DNA from: Alphaproteobacteria bacterium
GTDB taxonomy: Bacteria > Pseudomonadota > Alphaproteobacteria > Bin95
Assembly: GCA_022822125.1 (NCBI GenBank)
Contig: JAJECF010000107.1
Coordinates: forward strand, 1 to 52,316
Length of the DNA stretch: 52,316 bases
Direction of reading: 5' to 3'
Shown here: one piece after another, positions 46,472-52,316 of the stretch
How positions within the stretch are numbered: the first letter of the stretch is position 1
Layout of the letters: the number at the start of each line of letters is the position of its first letter
Translations under genes and position numbers: made by a program
Notes under the pieces: model-generated
What the model was told of the DNA's origin: nothing
What the model saw: only the letters and a program-made list of their open reading frames with translations
Databases searched by the model: none

Positions 46472-47692
46472 ATGCCCGCTTCGCCGAATGCCGGCCGCTA
46501 TCCCTGGATAGTCTGCTTCACCTCGCTGCTGCTGGTCTTCTTCGGCCAGGGCGCGATGTTCGTGCTGAATGTGGAGCTGAAGCCGATTGCGGAGGATATG
46601 GGCTGGCCGCGCGAGCTGCCTTCGCTCGGTTATACCACCGCCTTTTTCGGCGCCGGGGTGGGGGCGCTCTATTTCGGCCCGCTGTCGGAACGCCTCGGCA
46701 TGGGCAATGTCGCGCTGATCGGCGCGCTCTCGATAGGCTCCGGCACCTTCCTCGCCGGCTATGTCGAGACCCCCGGCCAGTTGATGCTGGTTTTCGGCGT
46801 GCTGATCGGCCTGTTGGGCAATGCCTGCATGTTCGCGCCGCTGATGGCGCATGTCATGCGCTGGTTCGACCGCAATCGGGGCCTGGCGCTCGGCATCGCG
46901 ACGGCAGGGCAGAGCGTCGGCGGCGCGATCTGGCCCTATGTCATCACCTGGCTCGACGGCACGGTCGGCTGGCGCGACACCTTCCACATATACGGCCTGC
47001 TCTGCTTCGCGATCATGGTGCCGCTGACGCTGCTGCTGCGCCGTCCGGCGCCGCCGGCGGCATCGGGCAGTCCGCGCAAGGCCACACCCGACGGCCGCGC
47101 CTTCGGACTGCCGGGCGGGATCGCGACGGCGGTACTGTGCGCGGCGATCGTCGGCTGCTGCATCCCGATGTCGATTCCGCTGGTCCACCTCAAGGCTTAC
47201 GGCACCGATCTCGGCCTGGCTCCGCAGGCGGCGGCGGCCGCGCTGTCGATGGCGCTGTTCGCCAGCCTCACCTCGCGCATTCTGGGCGGGATGCTGGCAG
47301 ACCGCATCGGCGGGTTGAAGACGCTGCTGATCGGCTCGACGATCCAGTGCGCGATGCTGGCCGTCATCTCGCAGGCCCGCGAGATGTGGACGCTCTACGC
47401 CGCCTGCATCGTCTTCGGCCTCGGCTACGGCGGCATTATCGGCATGTATGCCTATATCGTGCGGGAGTATTTCCCGCCGGCCGGCGCGACCCGGCGCATC
47501 GCCTGGATCTTCCTGTTCGGCACGATGGGCATGGCGGCCGGCGGCTGGGTCGGCGGCCGGCTGTTCGACGCCACGGGCAGTTATGAGGCGGCGTTCCTGC
47601 TGGGCTCGGCGGTGAACGCGGTGCAGCTCGCCATCGTCGCCACCCTGCTCATCCGCGCCCGCCCGGTCGCGATGCGTCCGGCCGCAGCGTAG
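46472..47692 (+). CDS. MFS transporter
   Basis: This is a 406-residue major facilitator with about 12 hydrophobic segments. The pattern SERLGMGNVALIGALSIGSGTF (loop 2-3), RWFDRNRGLALGIATAGQSVGGAIWPYVI (helix 4-5) and ADRIGGLKTLLIG resembles monocarboxylate/oxalate-formate antiporter-like MFS proteins. It follows the MBL-fold hydrolase gene closely and is probably co-transcribed, possibly importing its substrate. Confidence 0.88.
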   Translation: MPASPNAGRYPWIVCFTSLLLVFFGQGAMFVLNVELKPIAEDMGWPRELPSLGYTTAFFGAGVGALYFGPLSERLGMGNVALIGALSIGSGTFLAGYVETPGQLMLVFGVLIGLLGNACMFAPLMAHVMRWFDRNRGLALGIATAGQSVGGAIWPYVITWLDGTVGWRDTFHIYGLLCFAIMVPLTLLLRRPAPPAASGSPRKATPDGRAFGLPGGIATAVLCAAIVGCCIPMSIPLVHLKAYGTDLGLAPQAAAAALSMALFASLTSRILGGMLADRIGGLKTLLIGSTIQCAMLAVISQAREMWTLYAACIVFGLGYGGIIGMYAYIVREYFPPAGATRRIAWIFLFGTMGMAAGGWVGGRLFDATGSYEAAFLLGSAVNAVQLAIVATLLIRARPVAMRPAAA

Positions 47693-47749
47693 CAGGACCG
47701 CTCTGTCAGACATCCTCCGGCGGCGCGATAGCCTCCAGTTGCAGGATAA

Positions 47750-48831
47750 TACCAGCGGCTGAGGTTTGAGACTCATTGAGGGGATTCCCAAGAAGGGGGA
47801 CTTCTGACTCAATGCTGCTGCTGCGATTGGAGGATGGGTATGAGGGCAGCGATCCCATTGAGTGAGGATTTCGATGCGGAGCAGTTGCGCGGTTTGGCGC
47901 AGCGGAGCCGGGATGGGGCGCAGCACCGTCGGCTGCTTGCGCTTGCGGTGATTTACGACGGTGATCGTCGTTCGGATGCGGCGCGTTTTGCGGGTGTGGG
48001 CTTGCAGATCATCCGGGACTGGGTTCTTCGCTTCAACGCGGAAGGTCCGGAGGGATTGAAGGATCGCAAGGCCTCAGGTCCGCCGCGCAAGTTGAGCGAG
48101 GAGCAGCGCGCGGCGCTGGCGGCGATTGTGGAGAGCGGTCCGGACCCGGCGGTCGACGGCGTGGTGCGTTGGCGGCGCTGCGACCTGGCGGCATGGCTCA
48201 AGGAGCAGTTCGGCGTGTCCCTGGCGGAGACGACGGTCGGGCGGGAGCTGCGCCGGATGGGCTACGCGAAGCTGTCTGCGCGCCCGCACCACTATGCGCG
48301 GGACGAAGCCGCATTGGCGGCGTTCAAAAAACTTCCCCGCCCGCCTGAAGGAGATCCGCGCCACGCTGGACGACGGCGTTGAGGTCGAAGTCTGGTGGCA
48401 GGACGAGGCGCGCGTCGGACAGAAGAACAAGATCACCCGGCGCTGGGCAAAACGCGGCACGCGACCGTCAGCCCCCAAGGACCAGAGGACAACCTCCGCC
48501 TATATCTTCGGCGCCATATGCCCGAACAAGGGCAAGGCCGCCGGCCTTGTCATGCTCGACCGGGCCGGATGGCACACATTCCCGGCCCTCAAAGTCCCCG
48601 ACAACATAACCCTGATGCCGCTCCCGCCCCGGTCCCCCGAGCTCAACCCGGTCGAGAACGTCTGGCAGTTCCTGCGCGACAACCGGCTCTCAAACCGCGT
48701 CTTCCAAAGCTACGACGATATCCTCGATCACTGCTGCCATGCCTGGAACAATCTCGTCTCACAACCGGCGCGAATCGCCTCCATCGGAAACCGAAAATGG
48801 ACCAATGAGTTCTAAACCATGCCCGCTGGTA
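47750..48831 (+). mobile_element. IS630-family insertion sequence
   Basis: This 1,082-bp element has ends TACCAGCGG and CCGCTGGTA and identical TAA flanks (47747-47749 and 48832-48834). The left end (TACCAGCGGCT, then GGTTTGAGACTCA) matches the first ~26 bp of the MITE copies. It contains an IS630-type transposase in two frames. The right-hand TAA is also the left flank of MITE copy E. Confidence 0.9.
47840..48815 (+). CDS. IS630 family transposase, two frames, probably defective
   Basis: The first frame (from ATG 47840, GGAGG 6 nt upstream, to 48382) carries the N-terminal helix-turn-helix region: QHRRLLALAVIYDGDRRSDAARFAGVG then LQIIRDWVLRFN, and the linker to HYARDEAALAAFKK. The second frame (to 48815) carries the DDE domain: D in WWQDEARVGQKNK, D in MLDRAGWHTF, E in PPRSPELNPVENVWQF. 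The switch occurs at six A's (48326-48331) and needs a +1 (or -2) shift; it may be programmed or a mutation. From family memory about 28 residues are missing between AICPNKGKAAGLV and MLDRAGWH, so activity is doubtful. Confidence 0.85.
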
Positions 48832-48834
48832 TAA

Positions 48835-49105
48835 TACCAACGGCATCGGGTTGAGACTCACGGGCAAATGCCGCCCGGCACCCCCGCCTCTCCTCATCCT
48901 GAGTAGCCGACCGGAGAGCCTGTCCTGAGCTTGCCGAAGGGGAGGCGTATCGAAGGATCGTCCCGCCGGTGGAACCGCGTCCCCTTCGGCAAGCTCAGGA
49001 CAGGCCCTCGATACGCGGCTGGCGCCGCTGCTCGGGATGAAGACAAAGGACCGGGCTACGGCAGGGAGGCGCCGCGCCATCGGTTCCGATCAACGACCGC
49101 TGGTA
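48835..49105 (+). mobile_element. MITE-like element, copy E
   Basis: This 271-bp element, the longest copy, has TACCAACGG and CCGCTGGTA ends with TAA on both sides (48832-48834 and 49106-49108). Both hairpin arms carry the optional CTTCGGCAAGCTCAGGACAG unit in opposite orientation. It directly adjoins the IS630-family element, sharing one TAA. Confidence 0.87.
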
Positions 49106-49115
49106 TAAACGATGT

Positions 49116-49150
49116 CCGCTGGTATGAGTCCACAGTCGAGGTCGCTGGTA
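49116..49150. repeat. Two solo element ends
   Basis: CCGCTGGTA (49116-49124, followed by TGA) and TCGCTGGTA (49142-49150, followed by TAA) look like right ends of earlier element copies whose bodies are gone. They indicate repeated insertion at this spot downstream of rpoD. Confidence 0.5.
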
Positions 49151-49205
49151 TAAGCCCTGTCCATTCCCGGCATTTGCCTCGGGCTTTCCACCGGCTCCGG
49201 AAGCG

Positions 49206-49232
49206 AAAAGGCGGCCCCCGGAGGAGGCCGCC
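49206..49232 (-). terminator. Rho-independent terminator of rpoD
   Basis: On the minus strand GGCGGCC (49232-49226) pairs with GGCCGCC (49216-49210), followed by TTTT (49209-49206), about 87 bp after the rpoD stop. On the plus strand the same hairpin is followed 17 bp later by six T's, so it may work in both directions. Confidence 0.75.
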
Positions 49233-49318
49233 CTGGCAACGGTCGCGGTTTTTTCTATGTCGAACGCCCCGGCGGCGGCGCCCGTGATTAACGAAACGTC
49301 GGAGCCGGGCGCGCCCGG

Positions 49319-51253
<1,935 letters not shown>

Positions 51254-51282
51254 GCTTCAATCCGTCCCCGGTAATTGCTTCT

Positions 51283-52316
51283 TCACATTGCGTCTCCGGT
51301 GCGCAACCTGCGGACTTCCTCCGTCTGTGCAGTAATCCGCTCCAGCGACTCCTTGTCATCGGCGGACTCCGCCGCCGCCTTCAGATCGCGCTCGGCCGCC
51401 TTGCGCCGATACTCCGCGAACACCTGCTCCACCCCCTTTCGCGCGTCCGCTTCCGCAACCGCCGGACGGGCAAAAGGCGCAAGACTGTACACAGCCTCGC
51501 AGAGAACGCCGCGAACTGTATTGGACAGGCTGGCCGATTCTTCCAAATGGGCCCGCCAACCCGCCGGGTCAACTCCCTCCCCGCCAGCGGCTAGCCCTAA
51601 AATTTCATGACGCAGCCTGTCAAGCGGCGCAGCGCTGTCACAGTCGAGTTCGGCAAGTTCCTGCGCGAATTCCAACGCCAGTGCCGGATGATTGATCGTG
51701 GCGGCCAGTACGCCCCGCACCCACCGTTCCCGCAATCTGGCGGCCTGCGCCTCGCCGCGTTCCCGTCCGCCTCCCGACAGGGACGGCGAGGGGCGCCGGG
51801 CGACTGTCTCCGGCCTGAGGTTGACCCCGAACTGCTCCCGAAGGCGGGAAAGGATCTCGGCTTCGTAATAGCGCCGCACCGTCTCGTCCCGGACCCCGGA
51901 GGCGAGCGCCAGCAGGTTGCGGCTGAACCGGGCGCGGCGGTCGGGCGAATCCGGGCGCACCGCCTCAGCCTCGCTCGACCACAGGAGGTCCACCGGCGAC
52001 TGCGCCCGTTCCACCACCGCGCGCAGCGCCGCCGCGCCGTCCTGGCGGACGAGGTCGTCCGGGTCGCGTTCGTCCGGCAGGCGGGCGAAGCGCAGCGACT
52101 TGCCGGGGGCAAGCAGCGGCAGCGCGCGTTCGGCGGCGCGCCGGGCCGCGCGCTGGCCTGCCTCGTCGCCGTCGAAGCAGAGCACCGGCTCATCGACGAG
52201 CCGCCACAGCGCCCTGAGCTGGTTCTCCCCGAAAGCCGTGCCGAGCGATGCCACGGTATGCGCGAATCCTGCCTGGGAAAGAGCGATGGCGTCCATATAG
52301 CCCTCGACGACAATCA
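51283..52316 (-). CDS. dnaG: DNA primase, 3' part (cut by window end)
   Basis: Primase makes RNA primers for replication. Only the last ~344 codons are present; the 5' end lies beyond the window. The visible part starts in the TOPRIM domain (VVEGYMDAIALSQAGF), with the metal-binding DGDEAGQRAARRA, then RLPDERDPDDLVRQDG. The C-terminal helicase-binding region runs to the stop, including YEAEILSRLREQFGV and a closing acidic helix (SADDKESLERITAQTEEVRRL). The ATG at 52296 is an internal Met, not the start. Confidence 0.95.
   Translation of the reverse strand, partial: IVVEGYMDAIALSQAGFAHTVASLGTAFGENQLRALWRLVDEPVLCFDGDEAGQRAARRAAERALPLLAPGKSLRFARLPDERDPDDLVRQDGAAALRAVVERAQSPVDLLWSSEAEAVRPDSPDRRARFSRNLLALASGVRDETVRRYYEAEILSRLREQFGVNLRPETVARRPSPSLSGGGRERGEAQAARLRERWVRGVLAATINHPALALEFAQELAELDCDSAAPLDRLRHEILGLAAGGEGVDPAGWRAHLEESASLSNTVRGVLCEAVYSLAPFARPAVAEADARKGVEQVFAEYRRKAAERDLKAAAESADDKESLERITAQTEEVRRLRTGDAM

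Noticed and set aside
48126..48330. Separate upstream start for the second transposase frame
   Set aside because: The translated stretch before the A-run is a shadow of the first frame; family sequence begins only at the frame switch.

Overview
The window is high-GC DNA (about 68-70% by eye) from an alphaproteobacterium. Evidence: the dnaG-rpoD pair; the rplU-rpmA-obgE-proB-proA-nadD/rsfS-rlmH-ctpA-rppH run; a GapR (DUF2312)/DUF1244 pair beside pyruvate kinase; an IalB-family protein; a long-form dCTP deaminase; and a Rieske-cytochrome b-cytochrome c1 operon. The genus cannot be named from the sequence; a Rhodospirillales/Rhizobiales-like organism is likely. Dense 4-base gene overlaps (ATGA, GTGA, TTGA) show many tight operons.

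Layout. 0.3-7.0 kb: hemF diverges from petABC, which runs by overlapping start/stop codons into mtnP and mtnA (methylthioadenosine salvage), then an Ldh2-family dehydrogenase. 7.0-13.3 kb: accessory zone with an orphan VapB/MazE-type antitoxin, short inverted-repeat elements, a 7-bp tandem repeat, and a two-gene surface-lipoprotein locus: a lipoprotein with two TbpB-like barrels followed 12 nt later by a Slam (DUF560) outer-membrane assembly protein. 13.3-23.7 kb: creatininase-like hydrolase, methyltransferase, histidine phosphatase, two divergent class III CoA-transferases, an alpha/beta hydrolase-MFS-VOC operon, the 5' piece of a group II intron, then a TauD-type dioxygenase with an amidohydrolase. 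23.7-28.3 kb: gapR, DUF1244, glycerate 2-kinase, pyruvate kinase, class III aminotransferase. 28.3-35 kb: TTC38-like TPR protein, acetyl-CoA synthetase, dCTP deaminase with IalB, acyl-CoA dehydrogenase. 35.2-42.6 kb: the conserved housekeeping run on the minus strand. 42.7-47.7 kb: tRNA-Ser(CGA), Uma2 nuclease, D-aminoacylase-like hydrolase, MBL-fold hydrolase, MFS transporter. 47.7-49.2 kb: an IS630-type element with an adjacent non-autonomous element. 49.3-52.3 kb: rpoD and the 3' part of dnaG (cut by the window end).

The most interesting material is (1) the Slam/double-barrel lipoprotein pair, a candidate alphaproteobacterial surface-display system, and (2) a family of roughly 220-270-bp MITE-like elements (four with both ends, plus three truncated or rearranged copies) whose ends TACCAGCGG...CCGCTGGTA match the IS630-type element. 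They show 3-bp TNA target duplications and in at least two cases sit exactly on a gene's stop codon, so that the duplication keeps the stop. Other notable points are a continuous NadD-RsfS reading frame, an antitoxin with no toxin, and the truncated group II intron.
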